11,056 nt of DNA from Spirochaetaceae bacterium (GTDB lineage: Bacteria > Spirochaetota > Spirochaetia > Treponematales > Breznakiellaceae). The translations under genes were made by a program, and so were the position numbers. Under the pieces are notes generated by a model, which saw only the letters and a list, made by a program, of their open reading frames with translations, made no database searches and had not been told where the DNA came from. The stretch is taken from the NCBI GenBank assembly GCA_031265015.1, contig JAISDG010000223.1, positions 1 through 11,056 on the forward strand, in the 5' to 3' direction. Position 1 is the stretch's first letter. The number at the start of each line of letters is the position of its first letter. Of the stretch, positions 1-6,040 are shown piece by piece.

Positions 1-230
1 TATGCGGGGTGCTGATCGGCTTATGGACCATCCCCCAAGAAGCAAATGCTTTCTGATTGCTGCGTAAGTAGCTACTCTACCGGTTGTTATTCGAAGAAAC
101 GGGGTCATTACTGCCCCAGACTTTGCTACAACCGGTAGTTGTTCTTCCGAACTCCTACACTATACCGGATAACCGCATGTTTTTATCATAGCTCCGTGAT
201 TGAATTCGGAATTGTTGCGGGGCGGTTTCC
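1..230. other. AT-richer stretch without a convincing gene
   Basis: This stretch is visibly less GC-rich than the genes to its right. On the plus strand a frame is open from the left edge to a TGA at 54-56 (17 readable codons, ending PQEANAF). It could be the tail of a gene entering from the left, but two overlapping short frames look equally plausible. On the minus strand a frame starting at ATG 106-108 stays open to the left edge (36 codons), but it uses AGA and ATA codons that the real genes here avoid. An inverted repeat lies at 77-138. I recognise no tRNA, terminator with a T-tract, or named element. Confidence 0.4.
77..138. repeat. 11-bp perfect inverted repeat with 40-nt spacer
   Basis: CTACCGGTTGT at 77-87 is the exact reverse complement of ACAACCGGTAG at 128-138. 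A 10-bp perfect palindrome, AGTAGCTACT, abuts it at 67-76. The sequence just inside the left arm (GTTGTTATTCGAA) resembles that just outside the right arm (GTTGTTCTTCCGAA), so a diverged direct repeat is superimposed on the inverted one. No T-tract follows on either strand, so a standard intrinsic terminator is unlikely. It could be a recombination site, a degraded element end or a protein-binding site. I cannot assign it to a known family. Confidence 0.5.
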
Positions 231-881
231 CTATACCTTGACCAGCAGTCTGTGCACTTCGTCGGTAGATTGGGCGTTGAGGAGGGCGCTGCGAAGTTCC
301 CTGTTTTTAAGCCGGGCGCTGAAAAACGACAGGGTCTGCAGGTAATAGGCGTGCTGGTTATAGGCCGCGGCAATCATAAAGAGCAGCCGCACCGGTTCGT
401 CGTCCAGGGGCTGAAAATCACCGATATCGGTTTTGCTTATCCCCACGGAAACCACCAGATCGGTAACCGAAGTGAGCCTGACATGGGGAATGGCGATCCC
501 CCTGCCGATGGCGGTGCTCATCAGTTCTTCCCGCCGGATAATCTCTTCCACCAGCTCCTGCCGGTTTTTAACCTGGGGAGCCGTGGCAAGATTCGCCGCC
601 AGGGTCATCAGCGCGTCCCGCTTGGTTTCGTAGTTCAAAAAGAGCACCCGGTCCGGGGAAAGGATCGATTCCACCTGGACGGCGTTATAGGTGGCGTTTA
701 TGTGATGGTTCGAAAGCCGGTTGTTTACCCACTGCTCTATTTCCGGTTTTTTGAAACGCCATACCGTTCCGATTTTACCGGCGGGGATTTCCCCCCGCTG
801 CGCCCACTCATAAACGGTCCGTTCCGAGACCCGGAGGTATTTGGCGACCTCTTCGATCGTTAAAATTTCTTCTTCCATCAT
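231..881 (-). CDS. Excisionase-type HTH fused to PTS EIIA (PtsN-like) regulator
   Basis: A 216-residue cytoplasmic protein with two domains. Residues 6-55 form an excisionase/MerR-like winged helix, with signature LTIEEVAKYLRVSERTVYEW and then the IPAGKIGTVWRF wing typical of the family. Residues 73-216 are a type-2 (fructose/nitrogen) PTS EIIA domain, with the phosphorylatable histidine at H133 in GIAIPH. The natural reading is a regulator whose DNA binding answers to phosphorylation by HPr or a nitrogen-type PTS chain; its targets are unknown. No EIIB, EIIC, HPr or EI gene lies nearby, which favours regulation over sugar transport. The start is tightly bounded: an in-frame TAA at 891-893 leaves only the ATGs at 881 and 878, and the HTH begins a few residues later. 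Neither ATG has a Shine-Dalgarno sequence. It lies downstream of cdd with its own promoter candidate. Domain calls are strong; the regulatory role is inferred. Confidence 0.93.
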   Translation of the reverse strand: MMEEEILTIEEVAKYLRVSERTVYEWAQRGEIPAGKIGTVWRFKKPEIEQWVNNRLSNHHINATYNAVQVESILSPDRVLFLNYETKRDALMTLAANLATAPQVKNRQELVEEIIRREELMSTAIGRGIAIPHVRLTSVTDLVVSVGISKTDIGDFQPLDDEPVRLLFMIAAAYNQHAYYLQTLSFFSARLKNRELRSALLNAQSTDEVHRLLVKV

Positions 882-887
882 TACATT

Positions 888-916
888 AAATTACACTATA
901 CCGCAATAAATGTCAA
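888..916 (-). promoter_or_regulatory. Candidate sigma-70 promoter for the HTH-EIIA gene
   Basis: On the minus strand a perfect -35 hexamer TTGACA (911-916) is followed after 17 bp by TAATTT (888-893). A better-looking TATAGT lies at 895-900, but only 10 bp from the -35. Either -10 would start transcription at roughly 881-888, at or just before the ATG, giving a leaderless or near-leaderless message. The -35 overlaps the TGA stop of cdd (913-915). Confidence 0.45.
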
Positions 917-1323
917 GTGATGGCAGCCAATTCATGCAAAGAATCATACGGATAGAGTATTCCAAGGGTGGTATCCACCTTTTCCGGCCCCGAACCGCCA
1001 AAACGGACCGGCGAGCCGCCTTCCATAAATTCGGTTAAAACCTGACGGCAGGCCCCGCAGGGACCCACGGGTTCCACCGAATCCGGGGCCGCTATGGCCA
1101 GGGCGGTAAAAGACCGCTTCCCCGCGCCGACCCCCTGAACCACGGCGCTCCGTTCCGCGCAGATTGTCAGCCCCAGGGAGCGGTTTTCCACATTGCAGCC
1201 GGTAAACACCGTCCCGTCCGCCGCCAGAAGCGCCGCCCCCACCCTGAACCGGGAATAGGGGGCATAGGCCGCGGCGGCGGCTTTCAGGGCCAGCCGGTAC
1301 AGTTCATCCATATCAATATCCAT
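913..1323 (-). CDS. cdd: Cytidine deaminase
   Basis: A homotetramer-type cytidine deaminase of 136 residues, the usual length. It hydrolyses cytidine and deoxycytidine to uridine and deoxyuridine in pyrimidine salvage. Counted from the start used here, the zinc site is C55 in TICAERSAV, with catalytic E57, and C89/C92 in PCGACRQ. The N-terminal YAPYSRFRVGAAL substrate-binding segment and the CNVEN motif are intact. I chose the ATG at 1323 because GGAGG lies 10 nt upstream (1334-1338) and the family normally starts close to this helix. ATG 1353 would add ten residues with no ribosome site, and ATG 1311 is also possible. It is divergent from the propeller-like gene, with overlapping promoters between them, and lies upstream of the HTH-EIIA gene, which may be partly cotranscribed. 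Confidence 0.96.
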   Translation of the reverse strand: MDIDMDELYRLALKAAAAAYAPYSRFRVGAALLAADGTVFTGCNVENRSLGLTICAERSAVVQGVGAGKRSFTALAIAAPDSVEPVGPCGACRQVLTEFMEGGSPVRFGGSGPEKVDTTLGILYPYDSLHELAAIT

Positions 1324-1342
1324 GTCCTTTTTGCCTCCGCCA

Positions 1343-1371
1343 TTGACTATCATTTTTTTTCACATTATAGT
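1343..1371 (+). promoter_or_regulatory. Near-consensus sigma-70 promoter for the envelope operon
   Basis: TTGACT (1343-1348), a 17-bp spacer containing an eight-T run, then TATAGT (1366-1371). This is the best promoter match in the window. The expected transcription start, 5-7 nt after the -10, falls at 1376-1378, on the GTG start codon of the downstream gene. It overlaps a TATAAT in the opposite orientation. Confidence 0.65.
1364..1369 (-). promoter_or_regulatory. Perfect TATAAT -10 for cdd, opposite strand
   Basis: Read on the minus strand, 1364-1369 is TATAAT, sharing four bases with the plus-strand -10 at 1366-1371. The -35 position is poor (TTTTCC-like at 17 bp). A start near 1357 would give cdd a leader of about 34 nt carrying its GGAGG site. 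Simultaneous occupancy by two polymerases looks impossible, so the two transcripts should compete. Confidence 0.45.
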
Positions 1372-1377
1372 GCCCAT

Positions 1378-2457
1378 GTGGCTAAAGGAAAAAAAATATA
1401 CGCTATCATTATCGCCGTTTTTGCCTTTCTTGTGTATACCGTTTTTGCCGCCCAGCCCGTACCCCGGGAAACCATCCTGACCAGCCGCTGGCTGAAGCCC
1501 CTGGAATCCGCCTATCCCGGGGACATTCCGGCGGGGGGCGGCCTTATCCCCTTTACCCTGGGGAACCGCTTCGGCTACGCGGACAGCGGCGGCGGGATAC
1601 TGCTGAACCAGGTGCGGGAAGGAACGGTTTCCCTTTCCCCGGAATACTGGGCGGAATATTCCGCCGCCCCCGATGAACTGGTTATCCACGATCCCCGTTC
1701 AAACACGGAGCTGGTCATCTCCCGGCCCCGGGGGTATCCTTTTTTCCTGGACGGCCGGATCTTTATCATCAGCAAGGATCAGACAAGCCTGGAAGAAATC
1801 GACCCCTCGGGAAATACCCTGTGGACTTACGACTATGAAGCGCCCCTGACCTGCATCGACGCGGCAGGGGGGTATGTCTTTACCGGCACCCTGGACGGGA
1901 TGATCGATCTGCTGGACAAAAACGGCCTGTCCGTCTTTCCTTCCTATGCGCCGGGGGCTTCGCGGATTCCGGTTATCCTGGGCTGCCGCATTTCTTCCGA
2001 CGGTTCAAAGCTTGCGGTAATATCGGGGATCGATAAACAGCGCTTCCTGTTTCTGGAATGGTACGGGGACAACGAATACCGGGTAACCTACCACGAATTC
2101 CTTAAGGGCGAGGGGTTCAGGCGGGAAGTGCATATGGCCTTTATCGATAATGATTCCAGGGTGGTTTTTGAGCAGGAAGAAGGGCTGGGGGTTTACGATA
2201 TTGCCTCCCGCAGCACCGTTACCCTGCCTTTACCGGGGAACATTGAAGCCCTGGACGAAGACGGGGGGGACGGCCTGTTCTTCTTTGTCACCTCCGGCGA
2301 AGGGGGGGAAAAGCGCTTTGTGGGCCTGAAGCTCCCGGATACGGAACTCTTAAACGTTCCCTTTAAAAGCGAAACCTCTTTCCTGACCCGCCGGGGTAAA
2401 GAGCTTTTTATCGGCGGCGGCATGACCCTGGCGTCCTTTATACTGGACAAACGGTGA
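1378..2457 (+). CDS. Exported beta-propeller-like protein of unknown function
   Basis: A 359-residue protein that I do not recognise as a named family. Residues 3-25 are a lysine-rich N-terminus followed by one hydrophobic segment ending VYTVFAAQP, which reads as a signal peptide or membrane anchor. The rest is beta-rich, with short repeats such as TLWTYDYEAPLTCIDAAGG and YVFTGTLDGMIDLLDKNG (about 145-185) and a later SSDGSKLAVI segment. These are typical of WD40, PQQ or YVTN propeller blades. No catalytic motif is visible, so a binding or scaffold role in the periplasm or envelope is the fair inference. GTG 1378 is the first possible start in frame: the ATG at 1376 is in another frame, and no other start precedes the hydrophobic segment. 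There is no Shine-Dalgarno site, and the start coincides with the predicted transcription start. Its stop overlaps the next gene's start. Runs of seven G occur at 2263-2269 and 2302-2308. Confidence 0.85.
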   Translation: MAKGKKIYAIIIAVFAFLVYTVFAAQPVPRETILTSRWLKPLESAYPGDIPAGGGLIPFTLGNRFGYADSGGGILLNQVREGTVSLSPEYWAEYSAAPDELVIHDPRSNTELVISRPRGYPFFLDGRIFIISKDQTSLEEIDPSGNTLWTYDYEAPLTCIDAAGGYVFTGTLDGMIDLLDKNGLSVFPSYAPGASRIPVILGCRISSDGSKLAVISGIDKQRFLFLEWYGDNEYRVTYHEFLKGEGFRREVHMAFIDNDSRVVFEQEEGLGVYDIASRSTVTLPLPGNIEALDEDGGDGLFFFVTSGEGGEKRFVGLKLPDTELLNVPFKSETSFLTRRGKELFIGGGMTLASFILDKR

Positions 2458-3338
2458 CGATGATGGAAATAACAAAAACAGGAAAAAAAATCTGCGCCCT
2501 GGGCCTCTTTTTTGGGGGGGCGTTTTTATGCTTTGCCCTTGACTGGCCGGTCCGGGAGGGGGCGCTGGTTTCCAACTTCGGCAGTAACGACGGCGGTATC
2601 CCCGTACTGGGCAATTCCTTTACGGCGGCAGGCTCCGTGTATCCTTCGGATGTGGGCCACGTGGTCTTTGTCCATGATCCCGGCAATACCGCTTCCCGCT
2701 TTCCCTCTCCCCTGGGTTCCTGGACGGCGGTAGATCACGGCGACAACCTGGTGGGAATTTACAGCCGTTATGAAAGCCGCGGAAACGCCGCGGTTCCGAA
2801 TCTGGTGGAGAAAAACACGGTTATCGCCTCCGCGGGCAGTTCCGGATGGACAGGGCAAAACGGCGTCTACTTTGCCCTCTTTGACCGGAAGGAACGGCGC
2901 TGGATAAATCCTTCGCTTATCATTTCAACGCTGGAGGATCCCCATCCCCCCGTTATACGCCAGGTAGAACTGCGGAACGCCGCGGGCACGTCCTTTAATC
3001 CCGCCCAGGTACAGCGTATTTCCCAGGGCTTGTACACGATCTATGTGGACACGGCGGATACCGGTTCCAACCAGGGGGAAATCCTGGCGCCGAACCGGAT
3101 CATTTGTTCGGTAAACGGCGTTGAAGCGGGGGTTTTGAGCTTTGAAACCCTGGTCTCCAAAAACGGACGGCGGATGGTCTACCGCAGCGGCATTATTCCC
3201 GCCTCCGGCGTTTACAGCGAACAGGGTTTTGCCCTGGGAGAAATACGCTTTACCCGGGGGCAGGCGTCGCTGGTGGTGGAAGTCCTGGACATGGCGGGTA
3301 ATTCCCGGTCCTCCAGTTTCCGGTTAACCGTTGAATAA
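2454..3338 (+). CDS. Exported protein with degenerate M23/LytM domain
   Basis: A 294-residue protein. Residues 1-29 are a signal peptide (KTGKKI, then LGLFFGGAFLCFA) with no good lipobox. Residues 35-160 follow the fold of M23 peptidoglycan endopeptidases: GHVVFV, VDHGDNLVGIYSRYES (93-108), VIASAGSSGWTGQNGVYFALF, then the closing WINPSLI. The metal ligands are missing: no HxxxD, R in place of the YAH histidine, and GVYF in place of HLHF. It is probably catalytically dead, as in LytM-type amidase activators of the EnvC kind. Residues 165-294 look like an Ig/Fn3-type beta domain ending in VEVLDMAGNSRSSSF. The GTG start at 2454 overlaps the upstream stop (GTGA), indicating translational coupling; ATG 2460 or 2463 are alternatives. 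A T6G7 run at 2508-2520 lies in the signal-peptide codons. An envelope or peptidoglycan-associated role is inferred from export and fold. Confidence 0.88.
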   Translation: MTMMEITKTGKKICALGLFFGGAFLCFALDWPVREGALVSNFGSNDGGIPVLGNSFTAAGSVYPSDVGHVVFVHDPGNTASRFPSPLGSWTAVDHGDNLVGIYSRYESRGNAAVPNLVEKNTVIASAGSSGWTGQNGVYFALFDRKERRWINPSLIISTLEDPHPPVIRQVELRNAAGTSFNPAQVQRISQGLYTIYVDTADTGSNQGEILAPNRIICSVNGVEAGVLSFETLVSKNGRRMVYRSGIIPASGVYSEQGFALGEIRFTRGQASLVVEVLDMAGNSRSSSFRLTVE

Positions 3339-3389
3339 TGCCCGCGTCTCCGCCGGACCCGCTGTCCCCGGGGGCAGGGAAAATGACGG

Positions 3390-4358
3390 ATGGCGGTAAA
3401 AACCTGGTCTACTCCGGTTTCGGGCGAAGAAACGCTGCCCGTTCCCTGTACCCTCTGCGGAACCGCGCAAACCCTCCCCCGTTTTAACTGCGGCGGTTTT
3501 GCCTATGTCCGCTGCGTCCGCTGCGGCCTGGTCCGGATCAACCCCCAGCCCTCCCCCGCTTCCATAGCCGCCCGGTACGGTCCGGGCCACGGAAAAGAGT
3601 ATCTGGCCTATGAACAGGCCAACGAAGCGGCTTTCCTCCGGCTCCAGGAACTGGCCCTGGCCGACGCGGGATTTTTCGAACTGGAGCGGATCTTACTTGC
3701 CGCCGCGAATAACGGACCCGCGGGCAGCGCCGGCGTACCCGCGGCCGCCGTTACTGCGTCAGCCGGTAACGAGCCGGCGCCGGGCGCCCGGGCCCCGGCG
3801 GTCCTGGACATCGGCTGCGCCACCGGGGCCCTGCTTGCCGGGCTGAAAAACCGGGGCTGGGCGGTACAGGGCGTGGAACTGTCGGAACAGCAGGCGGCGT
3901 ACTGCAGGAGCCGGGGCCTGGACGTGGCCGCGGGGACGGTGGAACAGCGCCGGTTTCCCGGCGGGCGGTTTGACGCGGCGCTGGCCTCCCACCTGATCGA
4001 ACATCTGAACGATCCCGGAAGCTTTGTCCGGGAAGTACACCGTATTTTAAAGCCCGGCGGCCGGTTCTATGTTACGACCCCGAACATTGCGGGTTTCCAG
4101 GCCCGGCTGTTCGGAAGCCGCTGGAGATCGGCCATCTTTGATCACCTCTATCTTTTTTCGGTAAAAACCCTCCGGTCGCTGCTGGAAACCTGTTTTTCCG
4201 GCAAAGAGCCGGGGTTTACCGTAGAACGGGTCCGTACCTGGGGCGGGCTGGCCGCGGGGACTGCCCCCCGTCCGGTAAAAACCCTCTTTGACAGGGCGGC
4301 AAAACGTTTCGGCTTTGGGGACGTGATGATCCTGCGGGCGGTAAAATCCGCGGTTTAA
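3390..4358 (+). CDS. SAM-dependent methyltransferase with N-terminal zinc knuckle
   Basis: A 322-residue class I methyltransferase. C20-x2-C23 and C42-x2-C45 form a likely zinc ribbon at the N-terminus. SAM-binding motif I is VLDIGCATG (138-146), with the acidic end of strand two in VQGVELSE. The post-motif region FDAALASHLIEHLNDPGSF and LKPGGRFYVTTPN (from residue 194) is typical of Methyltransf_11/23-type small-molecule or lipid/sugar methyltransferases. Between the zinc ribbon and motif I (about 105-137) is an Ala/Gly/Pro-rich tract that looks like an inserted flexible linker. The substrate cannot be told from the sequence; families with this layout often act on polysaccharide or nucleotide-sugar substrates. 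AGGGA at 3376-3380 is a reasonable ribosome site. It starts 51 bp after the LytM-like gene, so it may be cotranscribed. Its end overlaps the convergent malQ end by 4 bp. Confidence 0.92.
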   Translation: MAVKTWSTPVSGEETLPVPCTLCGTAQTLPRFNCGGFAYVRCVRCGLVRINPQPSPASIAARYGPGHGKEYLAYEQANEAAFLRLQELALADAGFFELERILLAAANNGPAGSAGVPAAAVTASAGNEPAPGARAPAVLDIGCATGALLAGLKNRGWAVQGVELSEQQAAYCRSRGLDVAAGTVEQRRFPGGRFDAALASHLIEHLNDPGSFVREVHRILKPGGRFYVTTPNIAGFQARLFGSRWRSAIFDHLYLFSVKTLRSLLETCFSGKEPGFTVERVRTWGGLAAGTAPRPVKTLFDRAAKRFGFGDVMILRAVKSAV

Positions 4359-6025
4359 CCGGGGGCCTGTCCTTCCCTGCCGTACAAGGCCGCCAAATCC
4401 CTGAATCGCCGGACGGGGGACGCCCCGGTTCCGGCGTTCAGGGCGGAAAACCGGTTCTCCGTAAGCCGCCAGGACCAGTTTTCGGGGCCGCAGGTAGCGG
4501 GGGTGTTCATCCGGGCTTCCGCGCCCAGGCCCAGCAGGTCCTGGAGGGGAAAAATCGCGTATTCCGCGTGGGAGGCCATGACGGCGCGGATCATCCCCCA
4601 GGCCGCGTCCGCCGGTTCAGGCAGGGCAGTCTCCCCGGCGGGAACGCCGCGGGCCCCGTCAGGGGCCGGGGAGCCGGAACCGGGGCCGCAGTTAAAGTAG
4701 GCTGCGGCGGTCCGTTTATCCCCTTCGCTCAGAGCGGCATACCAGCCCGCGGCGGTGTTGTTGTCATGGGTACCCGTATAGGCCGCCCAGGGGTATCCGT
4801 AATTGTGGGGAAGGAAAAGATGCCGGCCGTCGAGGACGCCGTCTTTCATGTCTTCAAAACCAAACTGGCATATCTTCATCCCCGGAAAACCCAGATCCTC
4901 CCGGAGTTTTTTTACCCCTTCGGTTAAAAAGCCCAGGTCTTCCGCCAGGACGGGAAGTTCCCCCAGATCCTTTTTCAGGGATTCAAAAAAATCCCGGCCC
5001 GGCCCTTTTTCCCAGGTTCCCTTTTCCGCGGTCGGATAATCCGCCGGTACCGCCCAATATTCGTCAAAACCCCGGAAATGGTCGATGCGGAATATATCCA
5101 CCTGGCTCAAAAGCCGCCGGATCCGGGCCTTCCACCAGACGTAATCCCGGCCCTTCATCACCTCCCAGTCGTAGACGGGGTTGCCCCAGAGCTGGCCGGT
5201 GGGGCTGAAATAATCCGGGGGTACCCCGGAAACAAAGGAATATCTGCCGTCAGGGCCGGTACGGAATTCATCGATGTGGGTCCAGGAATCGGCGCTGTCG
5301 GGGGCAACGAAGACCGGTATGTCGCCGATTATCCGGATCCCCCGGGCATTGACATAGGCCTTAAGATCCCGCCACTGGGTTTCAAAGAAAAATTGCAGGA
5401 CCTTCCACTCCAGGATCTCCGCGGCGTTTTCACCCCGGAGCTTTTCCAGGGCCCCCTGTTCCCGGCGGGCAAAAGCCCTGTCCCAGACCGTATGCCACCG
5501 GGCGTCGCCGTAACGGCCGCAGAGGGTCCGGAACAGGGCATAGTCGTCGAGCCAATGCTGTTCCCGGCCGCAGAAAACGGCAAAGTCCGTTCCGGGATCA
5601 CCCGCCCCGGCGTCCAGGAAACGGCGGGCCGCTTTTTTTAAAAGGGGCAGTTTCCGCGCTTCCACCAAGCCATAATCCACATGCCCCGGAGCCGGGCCGG
5701 CAAAGGCGGCGCGGAGTTCCGCCAGTTCCGCTTCCGTTACCAGGCCCCGGTCCGCCAGCGCATCGGGGGACAGGAACAGTTCGTTCCCCGCGAAGGAGGA
5801 CCGGGCGGCGTAGGGCGAATTGCCGTACCCCGTAGGACCTAAGGGGAGGATCTGCCACAGCGAGGCTCCCGCGGCGGCAAGAAAGCCGGCAAAGCGCCGG
5901 GCTTCCCCGCCCAGGTCCCCTATTCCATAGGGACCGGGCAGGGAGCTGATGTGGAGGAGAATGCCGGCACAGCGGGGCCGGCTTTCGTACAGAGGATTCC
6001 CGGCTTTCCCCGGCGGTCCGGCCAT
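4355..6025 (-). CDS. malQ: 4-alpha-glucanotransferase (amylomaltase)
   Basis: A 556-residue GH77 enzyme that transfers alpha-1,4-glucan segments between malto-oligosaccharides, releasing glucose, in the cytoplasm. The N-terminal GILLHISSLPGPYGIGDLG (21-39) and LPLGPTGYGNSPYA are diagnostic. The catalytic set is complete: nucleophile D315 in FRIDHFRG, acid/base E362 in LAEDLGF, and transition-state D421 in GTHDNNTA. Residues 447-473 form a Gly/Pro/Ala-rich insertion near the C-terminus, not part of the catalytic core. ATG 6025 lies 15 bp after the MalG-type permease stop with only a weak GGGAAAA ribosome site, so translation probably depends on operon coupling. As last gene of the transporter operon it fits processing of imported maltodextrins. 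No terminator is visible after its stop, which lies inside the convergent methyltransferase gene. Confidence 0.97.
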   Translation of the reverse strand: MAGPPGKAGNPLYESRPRCAGILLHISSLPGPYGIGDLGGEARRFAGFLAAAGASLWQILPLGPTGYGNSPYAARSSFAGNELFLSPDALADRGLVTEAELAELRAAFAGPAPGHVDYGLVEARKLPLLKKAARRFLDAGAGDPGTDFAVFCGREQHWLDDYALFRTLCGRYGDARWHTVWDRAFARREQGALEKLRGENAAEILEWKVLQFFFETQWRDLKAYVNARGIRIIGDIPVFVAPDSADSWTHIDEFRTGPDGRYSFVSGVPPDYFSPTGQLWGNPVYDWEVMKGRDYVWWKARIRRLLSQVDIFRIDHFRGFDEYWAVPADYPTAEKGTWEKGPGRDFFESLKKDLGELPVLAEDLGFLTEGVKKLREDLGFPGMKICQFGFEDMKDGVLDGRHLFLPHNYGYPWAAYTGTHDNNTAAGWYAALSEGDKRTAAAYFNCGPGSGSPAPDGARGVPAGETALPEPADAAWGMIRAVMASHAEYAIFPLQDLLGLGAEARMNTPATCGPENWSWRLTENRFSALNAGTGASPVRRFRDLAALYGREGQAPG

Positions 6026-6040
6026 CAGCTTATTTTCCCG

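Noticed and set aside
77..138. Integron attC site
   Set aside because: The arms are a perfect inverted repeat, but I could not find the required GTTRRRY/RYYYAAC cores, and no cassette-like gene arrangement is present.
252..863. A 203-codon plus-strand frame opposite the HTH-EIIA gene
   Set aside because: Both domains on the minus strand are intact with catalytic H133, so the antisense frame is a composition artefact.
1351..1353. ATG 1353 as cdd start
   Set aside because: It has only A-rich sequence before it and adds ten residues unlike the family; ATG 1323 has GGAGG upstream. A leaderless start at 1353 cannot be fully excluded.
4159..4286. 14-bp repeat CGGTAAAAACCCTC within the methyltransferase gene (4159 and 4273)
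   Set aside because: Both copies encode the tetrapeptide VKTL in the same frame with favoured codons, so this is a coding coincidence.
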